From: Gigaspora margarita
Taxonomy: Eukaryota > Glomeromycota > Glomeromycetes > Diversisporales > Gigasporaceae
Length of the DNA: 64,000 nucleotides
NCBI GenBank assembly: GCA_009809945.1
Contig: WTPW01000325.1
Location: 220,109-284,108, forward strand
Direction of reading: 5' to 3'
In this document: positions 19,499 to 30,125 of the stretch, one piece after another
How positions within the stretch are numbered: position 1 is the first letter of the stretch
Layout: each line of letters begins with the position of its first letter
Program-made: the position numbers and the translations under genes
The notes under the pieces: generated by a model
Databases searched by the model: none
Told to the model about the DNA's origin: nothing
What the model saw: only the letters and a program-made list of their open reading frames with translations

Positions 19499-21428
19499 GT
19501 GAGTATTTTGAGTCAAAAAATTTCTTAGGTTCTTTAATTTAAAATAAGCAGTATAATACTAAACAGTCAATATGTTTATACCAAATTATCAGTTGGTGAG
19601 TACTTAAATCTGTCATATATTTCAATATTAAAATTGTTTTAACTGAAAATTCTAAAATACGACGTAATATATGCTAATTTAGGGAGTAAGGGTTTAATGT
19701 CAGAAAATTTTGAAATCAAAAATCTTTTCAAAAAATAATTAGTTACGTGTGCTCGTGAGTATTAAAGTTGTTAACCTTTTTGAGATCATTGTTCAAAATA
19801 GTTAATATACTATGTATTATATTACTATTAGTACATGAGTATTTATAGTCTAGCAAATTTTATTTTAAAATAAATAGTAACTCAAAATAATATACAAAAT
19901 TACTAGAATATAAGTGCTTAAGTTCAAATTGAAATTTGAAATTTTTGCTGTTTATTCAAACATTTCACATACTTTTTCGCACTATTTTTAAGGAATAAGT
20001 ATTTAAAATCATAATTATCAAGATTAAAAAAAATAAAATACACAAATAAGTAATTTATATATTTGCATACCATTAGAGCGTGAGTATTTGATGTTGACAA
20101 TTTTAATGAAAACCTCTCTATCCTAAATAATTAATAACAAACACATGCCTTTACTCATATGCAAAATTGAAGTTTGTAAGTATTTAGAATCAAATCAAAA
20201 AATTACAAATTTAAAAGAACAAATTTAACATATGCAATCACAAAACTAATAGACGGAAGTGGTTAAAAACATGGATATTTTTTAAATCAAATTTTTTAAC
20301 ACATTAATCTATGTATACGCATTATCAGATTGTGAGAATTTGGATTCATAATATTTTTATAACACAAACAAAAGTAACATTAAATAATTAATATATTATT
20401 ATTAGGGATTAGTATTTAGAGCCGTGAAAATTTGTTAAAATCAAAGTTATTATTGAACAATAACGTAATAGCACAATTTTATAAAACTTACAAAGAACAA
20501 ATGCGAAATTTCTAACCGGTAAATATATTATCTCATAATCAATTCTTTTCAGTGAAAAACAAATGACATAGCTTCTTTAATCAATACAGATTATTATTAG
20601 ACTGTGAGTATTTTAAGTAATTATCATGAAATAAAACAAAGCAGCCTAAATATTAAATGCATCCATGACATTATAATTAGGGAGTATGTGCACTTTAAAG
20701 TTCTATAATTTGAAAGCAAAGTAATATAATTTGAAACAATATATATATATCACACCTGTGGTGTTCAACACCAGTAAATACAAATTATAATATGCAAAAA
20801 TTTTTTTGACGTTAGGGTTAGGGTTAGGGTTAGAGTTCGTGTTAAGGTTTGGGTTAGGATTTTGTTTATATCAAAATTTTGCAAGGAATTTTTTTTGTTA
20901 AAACGTGAAGATAGGTTTCTTAGACAGAATTTTTCGAAATAGATGATTTTTGAAAAAATCCCCATTTTTTCGAAATATTTGGGTTACACCTCATGATTTT
21001 TGATTGATCAAAACACATGTGGTGTTGAACACCAGTGGTGTGCTTTATCAACGTCCATTTGAAATCGTCAAAATTATCAGTTCGTAAATATTCAAAGTAA
21101 TGAGCATTTCTTAAATAATTCTTTTTAATAAAAGAAATTTACGCATAAACTATATTAGTTCGTGAGTATTTAGGGTCATAACCAATTTTACAATCTTCGA
21201 ATTAAACAACATATCTCTAAACAATTTCATCTTCATATTTTAAATTCCAGTTTGTAAGTATTAGGATCATACGCATTTTAAAGTCAGTTTCAATTCTAAA
21301 TTTAAGTTATTATTATTACTAGAGAGTATGTATTTCAAATAGATTGGACAATTCAATTCTTTGCTTAACATAACTAATAATTAAAAATGAATAATCCATA
21401 TCCTTATGATATTATCAGTCTATGAGTA
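19499..21428 (+). repeat. Tandem array of ~20 intron-like units separated by 3 nt
   Basis: Units of ~70-110 bp (mostly 75-96) each start with GTGAGTATTT or GTAAGTATTTAG-like sequence and end with TTATTAG, TTATCAG or similar. Between the AG and the next GTRAGT there are exactly 3 nt in at least 16 of ~19 junctions. Junction triplets include TTG (19593), GGA (19683), TAC (19832), AAT (19907), AGC (20077), TTT (20173), ATT (20329), ACT (20601), GGA (20681), TTC (21081 and 21159), TTT (21251) and AGA (21323). One junction has 12 nt (19743-19754). The triplet varies while the flanking donor- and acceptor-like motifs are kept; unit interiors are diverged, with TTAAC/CTAAY branch-like words. MITE 20751-21042 interrupts the array. 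It follows directly on the SPRY/TPR relic. It could be a decayed satellite with ~80-bp period, or multiplied introns. Confidence 0.75.
20751..21042. mobile_element. MITE with GGTGTTCAACACC ends and TTAGGG-like interior (member A)
   Basis: 292 bp. Both ends carry CACACC followed by the palindromic word TGGTGTTCAACACCA (20759-20773, 21020-21034). The interior has TTAGGGTTAGGGTTAGGG (~20814-20832), then an AAAATTTTGCAAGGAATTTT block. Members B (56659-56955), C (26770-27018) and D (39183-39509) share the TTAGGG-like run but have other end words. Non-coding. Confidence 0.75.
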
Positions 21429-21676
21429 TTTGCAGCAAACTTTTTTTTTTAAAAAAAAAAAAAATTGTCGTAGGTGACAAGGAATATGTCAAAGTTTACT
21501 AATATTAGGTTCGGATAAGAATCGAGATTAGGCGATTTTTTTTATCAGACAGAATAGGATATTTGCAGAAGATAGCAAAGTGATGGCAGTAAAAATGTCG
21601 CTACCTACTAAATATATAATCGCTTGTTATAACATTAAAATATCATTAGTGAATCACATACTGTGTATTGCCAGAA

Positions 21677-22005
21677 TGGTAAGGTTATAACAGTAACTCA
21701 TAATAGAAACTATAATAATTTCAATGCGAACTAACTAAACTCTAACCATATTATAATAATTAGAATAACAAGTAAGTTTTGCATGAGAATTTTTTACAGT
21801 AATTATTGATAGAAACTACTATAATTTCGATACAAACTCACCCTTAAAATGTATTATTTGTCGGGTAAGTTTGTAACAGAATTTTTTATAGTAATTTATG
21901 ATAGAAATTCTGATAACTTTAATACAAACTACTCACCTTTTTGTCATTACTGATATAAATGACACAGTAAGGTTTGTAACAAATTTTTTTACAGTTACTA
22001 ATGAT
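21677..22005. repeat. Second tandem repeat, ~95-bp period, 3.4 units
   Basis: Units begin at ~21679, ~21771, ~21864 and ~21966 with GTAAGTTTGTAACAGAATTT-like sequence, followed by TGATAGAAACT and ATACAAACTCACC. Clearly homologous to each other and distinct from the array at 19499-21428, although each unit also starts with GTAAG. No coding signal. Confidence 0.7.
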
Positions 22006-22041
22006 GCCCTTAATTAACCTATTGTCCCGTTCCTGGTTTTA

Positions 22042-22058
22042 GCGCAACTACGTTGCGC
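22042..22058. repeat. GC-rich hairpin
   Basis: GCGCAAC-TAC-GTTGCGC, a perfect 7-bp stem with a 3-nt loop in AT-rich DNA. Confidence 0.6.
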
Positions 22059-22067
22059 AGCTACCTT

Positions 22068-22258
22068 ATTTAATAATTAGGTTCTGCTTGAACTTTGATT
22101 TAATTGTTTGATATTTTGCACGAAAGAATTAATAATTTAAATCATAGATAGATTCTTTTTTATTTTACGCTGTTATCTAAAGCGTGTATTTAGTATTTCA
22201 TGCCAATAATATTAAAATTGGCTTTATTGAGGTGAAGGTGACGCACGGGTTGTTACGG
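22068..22258 (+). repeat. Dispersed repeat, copy 2 (copy 1 at 893-1085)
   Basis: Colinear with 893-1085, ending in the same GAAGGTGAC block. Immediately right of it lies the hairpin element at 22245-22375. Confidence 0.7.
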
Positions 22259-22375
22259 ATTGTATAAATAACTAAATTTGCGCGGGCTAACTCGTGTCAC
22301 ATGGCCTTCGGCCATGTGGCCCAGGTAAACCCGTGCAAATTTAGTTATTTTCTACAACCCATACAATGACTATAA
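22245..22375. repeat. Short hairpin element with GC-rich tip
   Basis: Imperfect inverted repeat: AAATAACTAAATTTGCGCGG on the left is matched by the complement of CCGTGCAAATTTAGTTATTT on the right. The tip is a perfect 9-bp stem CACATGGCC-TTC-GGCCATGTG (22298-22318). Non-coding; it could be a very small foldback MITE. Confidence 0.65.
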
Positions 22376-22379
22376 CTTA

Positions 22380-23799
22380 CCTTATATATATTATTAATAA
22401 TTAAAGCTATAAATTTATTTTAGCGATTGTCTGATTCTATCTAGTACTTTGACTACCAACCTGGTCACATTACTCAGAACCAGTTAAACCTTTCTTTAAC
22501 TGTAGTAAAATTTCTGCCTATGTTTACATGATATAATGAAGATAATATGTTTAATGTGTTAAACCGATTGGTATGGAATTCAGACAATATACAATAGTTG
22601 CAAACTTGACAAATTAAACATTGTCCACAAAAACACTAAGTTAATAGGCATAAGAATATAAATATTGATGTTGTACGTTGAAATCGAATTTTTGTGGTTT
22701 CCAAATCAACTTATATTGCAACGAAATTCTAAATTGACACAGTTGGTTAGAGAATTCAAATTCCACTTAATTAGCGGATTTAAATTATCTTAAAATTAAG
22801 GAATTATCAGTTTATTAAAACAGATGAAAGTGAACTCTATGCAAATACATTAATTTTTAAAAATGACCGAATTACATGAATATTTATTTTTATTTGGTAA
22901 TGTATTTGAAAGTTTACTAAATTTCTCGATGGCAAATCTTTTAATCGACGCTGTAAATCCTTAGTTTATTATATGCGAGGATTATATTTTTATATACTAT
23001 TAGAACTACTAAAGGTTATTAGGTCAAAACACATTAAGCTCGCAAATCTTGAACTATTAACAATCAAATTTGCTTGTACGTTCTGCATTACTTTGTAGTT
23101 TATTTCAAAATGGTTAAACCATGTTGGTTTTGAATTATAGATATGATATGTTATTTAAAACAAATTTAATACATACACTTTTTAATTTACTCTACTCATT
23201 AAAGACTGGACGAATTGTACAAGAAGAAATTTTTTCAATCAAGTTGTGACAAAACAAATTCTTCTCTAATAAACTTCTTAATCAATTTCAAGTTATTTAT
23301 AAAATTTTTCTTTTAGGGTCTAATCCAAATTGGATAATATTCCTTCAAAAGTTATAAGTGTGCAAGAAAGTTTTTCAAGTACAATTAGTGTCATGAATAG
23401 ATAATATAAAATATAAAGGTAATATTGCCTTGCAGAAGTAGCTGTCTTCCCAATAATCATGTTTGTAATGTAGCAAGAAGAAATATAAAAGTAAAATTCC
23501 CTGTTTGCAATAATAATACATTTAATTATCAAATTTATTGTATCAAGTTCATTAAAAAAAATAAAAATAAAAAAAAATAAATAAAAATTATCATTATAAT
23601 CATGAAGTTAAACTATTATTGTTTTTTCATAAAAGATAAATTAGTAAAAACCCTCATATCAATAAGTTATATTTATATTAACAAAATAATGACTTTGAGA
23701 ATTGTCTTTTTACTATTTTTATATTCAAAAGATTTACAGTTTTTTCTGCTAAAAATTTATTATTTATTTTTATAAGCAAAAATTTCTTTAACTTATTAT
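22380..23799. other. AT-rich stretch, nothing recognised
   Basis: No gene, no clear repeat structure and no RNA gene seen on either strand. Short open frames (for example 23320-23532, minus) lack recognisable content. Confidence 0.5.
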
Positions 23800-24215
23800 C
23801 AGTCATATAATATGTTATATAAAAATTGTTTACATATAAAATTATAAAAAAATATATATAAAATTACTATGAACTTTGAATCTTTGATGTTTCTTCTCTA
23901 TATAATAACTTAAAATCAAATTTTTTGGAAATATAGAACAATGGGAAAAGAAAAAATACTTAAAATTAAATTTTTTTGGGAATATAGAACAAGGGGAGAA
24001 GAAAATATTAAAATTAAAATTGAATTAAAATTTTGCCAATTTTGCACAAAACAAAAATATAATTTTGCCAAAAACAAATATTTGATGGTTTTAAGATGAT
24101 GAACTTATGTAAAATCATGCCCTGAACAACTTGACTTAGGTGATGAAAGTAGGTTACCTTGTAAGAAACATGTGTTATTCATGTACTAAAGTTAAAACTT
24201 TTTTTGATTAGGTAA

Positions 24216-24580
24216 TAGTGTTCTGCAGATCTGATCTGAGGATCTGGATCCAATCCAAATCTAATGGTTAGATCAAATTTGGATCCAAAATTTATAGAAT
24301 CTTTCAAATCCAGATCCAAATGAGGATCCAATCTGAAAGATCCATTTGGATCTGTTTATGCTGATTGGTTTCTTATAACGAAAATTTTTTTGCCATTCTG
24401 ATATGGTAATACATAGTATTAACCAATTATATTATACCAGTTGTATAACTATATCAGATCTGGATCCAGATCTGGGTCTTTCTTATTCAGATCTAAATCT
24501 GGACTTGGATCTGATCTAGTTTTTAGATCAAATCTGGATCTTTAAAAAGATCTGTCCAATCCAATCCATGCAGAATACTA
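24216..24580. mobile_element. hAT-type MITE with GATCTG word
   Basis: 365 bp with ends TAGTGTTCTGCA and TGCAGAATACTA, flanked by a perfect 8-bp duplication TTAGGTAA (24208-24215 and 24581-24588). GATCTG, GGATC and CAGATC words fill both halves in both orientations. Inserted in the left arm of the palindrome at 23800-25384. Confidence 0.88.
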
Positions 24581-24588
24581 TTAGGTAA

Positions 24589-24753
24589 GGGGCATGCCAT
24601 TTATTACATGATATTTTTTACTTAATAGCCACCCCTATCCATGTATGGTGTGATCACTTTATCTAATTTTGATTGTTAATATAATATATAGACATGATCA
24701 CTATTACTGACCATGTATTTATGGTAAATATCACATGATAAATTGCATGCCCC
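24589..24753. mobile_element. PIF/Harbinger-type MITE, TAA target duplication
   Basis: 165 bp with ends GGGGCATGC and GCATGCCCC and inner arms matching further (CATGATATTT / AAATATCACATG). Flanked by TAA (24586-24588 and 24754-24756), the 3-bp TWA duplication known for PIF/Harbinger. The opposite arm of the host palindrome (near 25005) shows the same site uninterrupted, confirming the insertion. Confidence 0.85.
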
Positions 24754-25384
24754 TAACCTACTTTGGACTTAAACAAAGTTGTTTAGCATGTGATTCTACT
24801 TGAGATAAGGTTGTGCACACATTTCTCAACTTTTTACTAAGTAAAAAATGGTGTTAAAGTTTTATAAAAAATTTTTTTAAAAAAAATTTTTTTCTAACTT
24901 TAACCCTATTTTTTACTTAGGAAAAGGTTTAAAAAAATGCATCACAACTTTGTTTCAAGTAGAATCATGTGCTAAAATACTTTGTTTAAGGGTCTAAAGT
25001 AGGTTACCTAATCAAAAAAAAGTTTTATATTGAAACCCCAAAAAATTTAACTTTAGTACATAGATAAACATTTCTCTTACAAGGTAACCTACTTTCATCA
25101 TCTAAGTAAAGTTGTTTAGGGCATGATTTTATATATATTCATCATTTTAAATTATCAAATATTTGTTTTGGTGAAGTTACATTTTTGTTTTGTACAAAAT
25201 TAGCAAATTTTAATTCAATTTTTAAGCTTAATTTTTTCCTTTTCTCTTGTTCTATATTCCCAAATAATTTAATTTAAGTTAATTATATCAAAAATTCAAA
25301 GTTTATAGTAATTTTATATATTTTTTTAAAAATTTATATATAATAAAAAACTCATTCAAAATAGTGTGACAAATTAGTTGACTG

Positions 25385-26363
25385 TTATATTACCTTTAAT
25401 GCTAATTCATTAATGTAAAATAAAAGAAAATGTTCACTAAATAAATTATTATGGCCATTAAATAATTTTTATAAAATAATTTCTTTGTAATGAATAAATT
25501 AGCTCTAAAACTCTTTTCTTCATAAATAAATATTTTAATTGTTAAATAAATCAAGATTATAAAGAATTAATTTTATACCAATTGCAACTTTATTAATGAT
25601 ATTAGTCAATTAATAATTGATATAAGTTAAGAAATAATGCAGAGCATATATACATAAATATAACAACTGCTAATTAAATAATTTAATGTTTTTAATTGAA
25701 TATGTGTCGCTAAATAGATTTAGAATCACCTTTAAAGTTTGAAATTCTTTATTGATTGAGTAAATTTAAAATTTCATTTCAAACATAAGTGTATTTAGAA
25801 TCAACTTATATTGATTCTAAATCTACTAAGATTCTATTCCAGCATACAACAATTTTAACAAATAAGTAACATGTTTTGAAAACAATAGAAATTTTTAAAT
25901 AGCATTTTACTATGTTGAATTATAAATCAAAAAATATTTATATATCACAATGAAAATTAGAAATATAAAAAAATAGTAGTATATAATTGGCAAAACATTG
26001 TTTCTAACAAATCACAAATCTGCATTATTCTTGATTTAAAATTTCCAGGACACAGTATGTACAGTATGTTGTAACAGTGTAAAGTCATGCTGATTTTCTT
26101 TTTATATTATTATTCTGTCCTGATTGTTATTTTAAGATTTTAATTTTTGGTCAATATGTATATTTAGTAAGAGTTGAAATAGCCTTTAAATATAATACTG
26201 AATTATTTTTTATTGTGCAGACTGTGTGCAGCGCACAGAAATAAAATTTTGCACACATTTTTGCATCATTAGATGTGTAGTTACCACACAGAAAAAATTA
26301 GTATTTTGTAAGTAGTGCACATTTGCAAGTATTTTCTTAGTTATTTTTTGTTATTTGCTATAT
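25385..26363. other. AT-rich stretch, no gene
   Basis: Only a small inverted repeat of TTTAGAATCA / TGATTCTAAA words (~25725 and ~25815) is notable. No gene or RNA gene recognised. Confidence 0.5.
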
Positions 26364-26364
26364 G

Positions 26365-26610
26365 GGGAACATCAATAGAAAAGGGACAAATCTTTTCTAA
26401 GCAAAAGTTTTTTCAACTCTAAGTTAAAATAACTTAACAACTACTTAACCAAATTTAATCATAATTTTTTTATGTTAATTTTTTATAGTTATAGAATTAA
26501 AACAAAAAAAAATTATAAAATTTGATTTGGTAGCTGTCAAGATATTTTAATTTAAAATTTTAAAAAAAGTTACTAAAAATAATTTGCCCCTTTTCTATTG
26601 ATGTCCCTCT
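26365..26610. mobile_element. MITE containing a hairpin-repeat unit
   Basis: Ends are GGAACATCAATAGAAAAGGG on the left and GGGACATCAATAGAAAAGGG on the other strand at the right, with TATA on both sides. Its interior is one copy of the AACCA...AAATTTGAT palindromic unit that is arrayed at 28.8-30.1 kb and 34.6-35.8 kb. Confidence 0.65.
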
Positions 26611-26769
26611 ATACAAAAAAATTTTATGAATTGTGCAGTATCTATATAGTAAATTTTAATTGAAAAATTAATACTAGTACTATAGCTTTTTAGTATAGTA
26701 AACAGGGTTACCTGTTTTAGCCATTTGAAAAGCGGATTTATGCACAATATTGAATTTGGGTTTAAAAAA

Positions 26770-27018
26770 TAGTGCACTGTGCACTATAGTGCACTCTTTT
26801 TATGCTTCTCAAAATTTTACTAGAGTAAGCCTTGTTGTACTTTTAATGAAAAATACTCTTCTCATGATGTTACTTTAGATTTTAATTTTAAATTAATCCT
26901 AAACCAAATTCTAGCTCTAACACTAATTTTAAACTTCTAACCTCCTAACTCTAACCCTAACCCTAATTCCAATTATTACTATTTATATTTGGAGTGCACC
27001 ATAGTGCATAGTGCACCA
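26770..27018. mobile_element. MITE with GTGCAC ends and TTAGGG-like interior (member C)
   Basis: 249 bp with ends TAGTGCACTGTGCACTATAG and, on the other strand, TGGTGCACTATGCACTATGG. The interior on the minus strand has TTAGGGTTAGGGTTAGAGTT followed later by AGTAAAATTTTG, as in members A and B. No matching target duplication found. Confidence 0.65.
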
Positions 27019-27429
27019 AATTATAAATTTATTAAATTTATTTATAATATTAATTTATATAATTTATGTACAATATTGAATTTATACACTTTATGCAAGA
27101 TATCAAATTTATGCACTTTATGCAAGTTATCAAATTCATTGAATATTTCAAACCTGGTAACTTGTTAAAACAAGTATAAAAGTGAAATTAGTGCAGTTAT
27201 ATAAAAATATAAATATAATATCTTTTGCTTTCACAAAGAGAGGTCCTATAGTTCAAGAGTTGTAGTTTTGTAGCTTGCAAGCTAGAAAAGCTTCAAGATA
27301 GAGTTCAATATTGTAGTAATCTTTGAAGTATTATCTTTAGAACTCTCCTTTTCAATAAATAATTAAATAAACTGTTATTAGTATAAACTGATAAACCTCC
27401 TAATAAATTAGATTATATTAAAGCCCAAA
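27019..27429. other. AT-rich spacer
   Basis: Contains direct repeats of TTATGCANNATATCAAATTT type (27060-27135). No gene. Confidence 0.45.
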
Positions 27430-27640
27430 TTCTATAATTATAGATATTATGAATAAAGTTCATAATTAAAGCTACAATAAGAAGTAAAGAGAAGTCTTCA
27501 AGACCCAATAAACCTTGGGACATGGACCAAATCTTCTACACCTCTTTCTGCCTACCAAGTCAAAGTTTAGGAGTCTTGAATGATTGTTAAATAGTATTTT
27601 AGTTGGTTGGATTAGTTAGGTGTATATATAGTAATGAAAT
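27430..27640 (+). repeat. Dispersed repeat, copy 1 (inverted copy at ~36440-36660)
   Basis: Shares blocks such as CTTCAAGACCCAA, GGACCAAATCTTC and ACACCTCTTTCTGCC, in order, with the reverse complement of 36440-36660. It could be the end region of a retrotransposon; no coding content seen. Confidence 0.7.
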
Positions 27641-27783
27641 TATTTTGGGGTTCTTTTTGACCTATTTTACTTAAAACCTGAAAATTTTTTGATTCTTTTT
27701 TTGAATAGACAAAATTATAAGAAACATAAATATATAATTTTATTTTCTCTTCCTCATAAAAATTTTAATTTTGCTCTTGGAGG

Positions 27784-28063
27784 CAGTTTTGTACATATTC
27801 ACTGTCCTAGCATTTTTTTGCCATGTTCCAAGGTTCCAATGTCCTAGTGTCCCAAGTGTCCCAACTATGTCCCAAGTCTTAAAAATAAATAAATTAATTT
27901 AAAAAAATACATAATTATATATTTTTCTAGGTGCTGATCACATTTCTAAAAAAATTAAATTAGATTATCTTAATAAAATTTAAGTAATTTCAATTTAAAA
28001 AATTGTCCCAAAATGTTCCAAAATGTCCCAACTCATGTCCCAACTGTCCTATATACAATACTG
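27784..28063. mobile_element. hAT-type MITE with TGTCCCAA word
   Basis: 280 bp with ends CAGTTTTGTACATA and TATACAATACTG, flanked by a perfect 8-bp duplication CTTGGAGG (27776-27783 and 28064-28071). GTCCCAA, TTCCAA and TGTCCTA words recur near both ends. Non-coding. Confidence 0.87.
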
Positions 28064-28759
28064 CTTGGAGGCACCCGTGGCTGATTTACTTGAATAAAAG
28101 CCTTTTTTCAGAGCAGAAACTTTGATATAAAAAAAAAATTTAATTATTTTACATAACCTGAAATAGGCATTTTTCAAAAATTAATTTTGGTAGCATCTAT
28201 GATTAGGTTTATAGTTTAATCTATTCACAATTGGTCCATACCTTCTCAACATGCATAATTTGAAAGTGCAGTAATTTGCAATATAATATAAAATCTACAA
28301 TATCACTTTGTTTTTGGTATTGCTATGGTCTTATGCTCTGCTTTATGAATTGATCTGGATCATTTTGTGATTAGTAAAAATTGATAAATAGCCTATATCA
28401 ATTTAGAATCGATGTAAATTCAGAAATGATACAGACATAGCACATATAAATTTTTAGCATATCAATTCAGAACCAATATAAATTCTGAAATTATGCAGAA
28501 CATAGAGTAGTGCACCCAAATTTTTAAGATTTGCACTATATTGATCCTGGTATTATATATTAGCATTAGGGTACAATTATGACTAATCAGTATTAAAGAT
28601 GTTTGGTAAAACTAATTTAGCAATAATGAACAGTTTTATTATAGTTTCATCTAATAAAACCTCAGGCAATTTATAAAACCTCTGACAATTGATAAAACTT
28701 CTAACAATTGATAAAACTACTAACAACTAATGAAACCCCTAATGATTAACAAAACCATG
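28064..28759. other. AT-rich stretch with short repeated words
   Basis: AAAACYTCTRACAATTGAT-like words repeat at 28660-28760, and ATATCAATTYAGAA words at 28400-28500. No gene. Confidence 0.45.
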
Positions 28760-30125
28760 ATGATTGATAAAAAAAAAGGCTACAAAAATTTTTTAAATAA
28801 ATTTTTTTTAATTCTATGAATCTGTAGAATTTAAATAAAAAAAGCTTATCAAATTTGATTTGATGGTTGTCAAGATAGGACCCCGGACATCTCTCATATA
28901 GGTCATAACTGGATTTTGGCCAATTTTGACCTAATTTGCTGAAAATGTCAAAATCTATTTACTTTAATAACTTCTAATCCAGTAATTAGAATTGAATAAA
29001 CTTTTTTTTGTTAGATGCGCCTCACTGAGAGCTTCATTTTAAAAAAAAAGTTCATCCAAATTGGACCACTGGATTCCAAGATACTTGAAAAAAACTGTTT
29101 TTTGCTTCTCAAATTTTAGATGTTTTTGCTAAAAAATTTCAAGTATGACCTCTATACTAGATGTCTGGGTCCTTTCAAGATATCATTGCTCAAAGTCTGA
29201 AAAATTTTGATATATCAATTTTTTTAAAACTTTGAGTGATGGTATCTCAACAACTACAAAGTCAATTTAATGAAATTTTTTTTATTTGAATTCTACAGAT
29301 TAGTAAAATGCAAATAAAAAAAAAAAGACTATTGAATTTGGCTTATTGGTTGTCAAAATATTATTGCTCAAAGTTTTAAAAGATTCAAACTATCTATTAA
29401 AATAAAGGCTGCATTATAATTTTTTAAACTTTGAGAAACAATATCTTGATAACCATCAAATCAATTTTGATAAATTTGTTTATTTAAATTCTACAAATCT
29501 ATTGATAACCATCAAATCAATTTTGATAAATTTGTTTATTTAAATTCTACAAATCTATAAACTTCAAATAAAAAAAGTTTATCAAATTTGGCATAATGGT
29601 GTCAGATATCATTACTCAAATATATTACTATGTTGCTATATCACAAAAAAAGTCTGAAAATTTTTTTCTTTATTTTGATTAGTAGGTTTGAATTTTTTAA
29701 AACTTGAGTATTTTGACTAGGGTTCCTCAAAGTCAAATTGAATCGAATATTAGGCATATTTGAATTTGATCGAATCGAATAAGCTCTTGATTTGAATTTG
29801 ATTTGATCAAATCAAATCAAATCAAATCAAATATATTTGTAATTTTTATTAAATATTTTTGAATCGAATCGAATATTTTGTCAATTTGAATTTGATTTGA
29901 TTTGAAATTTCTGTATTTGAATTTGATTTGAGATTGAATATTTGATCAAATCAAATCGAATCAAATCGAATTGCAGAACCCTAATTTTGACAACTAACAA
30001 ACCAATTTGATATATTTTTTTTATTTAAATTCTATAAATGTAGAATTCAAATAAAAAAGTTTATTTAAATTGTTTTGGTAGTTATTAAAATATTGGTACT
30101 CAAAGTTTATAAAATTTCAAAAATT
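28760..30125. repeat. Cluster of palindromic hairpin repeats
   Basis: Repeated copies (~28770-28890, 29225-29400, 29430-29620, 29995-30120) of a ~160 bp palindromic unit. One half reads ACAACCATCAAATCAAATTT, then TTTTTTATTTGAATTCTA; the second half is its reverse complement around a short centre. A 56-bp exact tandem duplication sits at 29447-29558. The cluster is interrupted by the MITE 29718-29983. The same unit is arrayed at 34600-35775. Confidence 0.7.
29718..29983. mobile_element. hAT-type MITE with TTTGAATTTGAT word, copy 1
   Basis: 266 bp with ends TAGGGTTCCTCAAA and TTGCAGAACCCTA, flanked by a perfect 8-bp duplication ATTTTGAC (29710-29717 and 29984-29991). The interior is almost entirely ATTTGAATTTGATTTGA and AATCAAATCAAA words. 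Second copy at 49470-49754. Confidence 0.9.

Larger units (their letters stand above)
23800..25384. mobile_element. Foldback palindrome, copy 2, with two nested MITEs
   Basis: Same family as 14488-15533: the right end reads CAGTCAACTAATTTGTCACA on the other strand, and the arms share the same motifs. The palindrome centre is near 24878. Removing the two nested MITEs leaves about 1,044 bp, matching copy 1. TTAT flanks both ends, a possible 4-bp target duplication. The arms are more diverged than in copy 1, so it is older. Confidence 0.82.

Noticed and set aside
22298-22318. Hairpin read as a UUCG tetraloop
   Set aside because: Pairing is best with a TTC three-base loop; the C(UUCG)G register breaks the stem.
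26946-26970. CTAACCCTAACCCTAA as a true interstitial telomere or chromosome end
   Set aside because: It is short, degenerate and embedded in a MITE whose relatives carry the same run, so it is part of the element.
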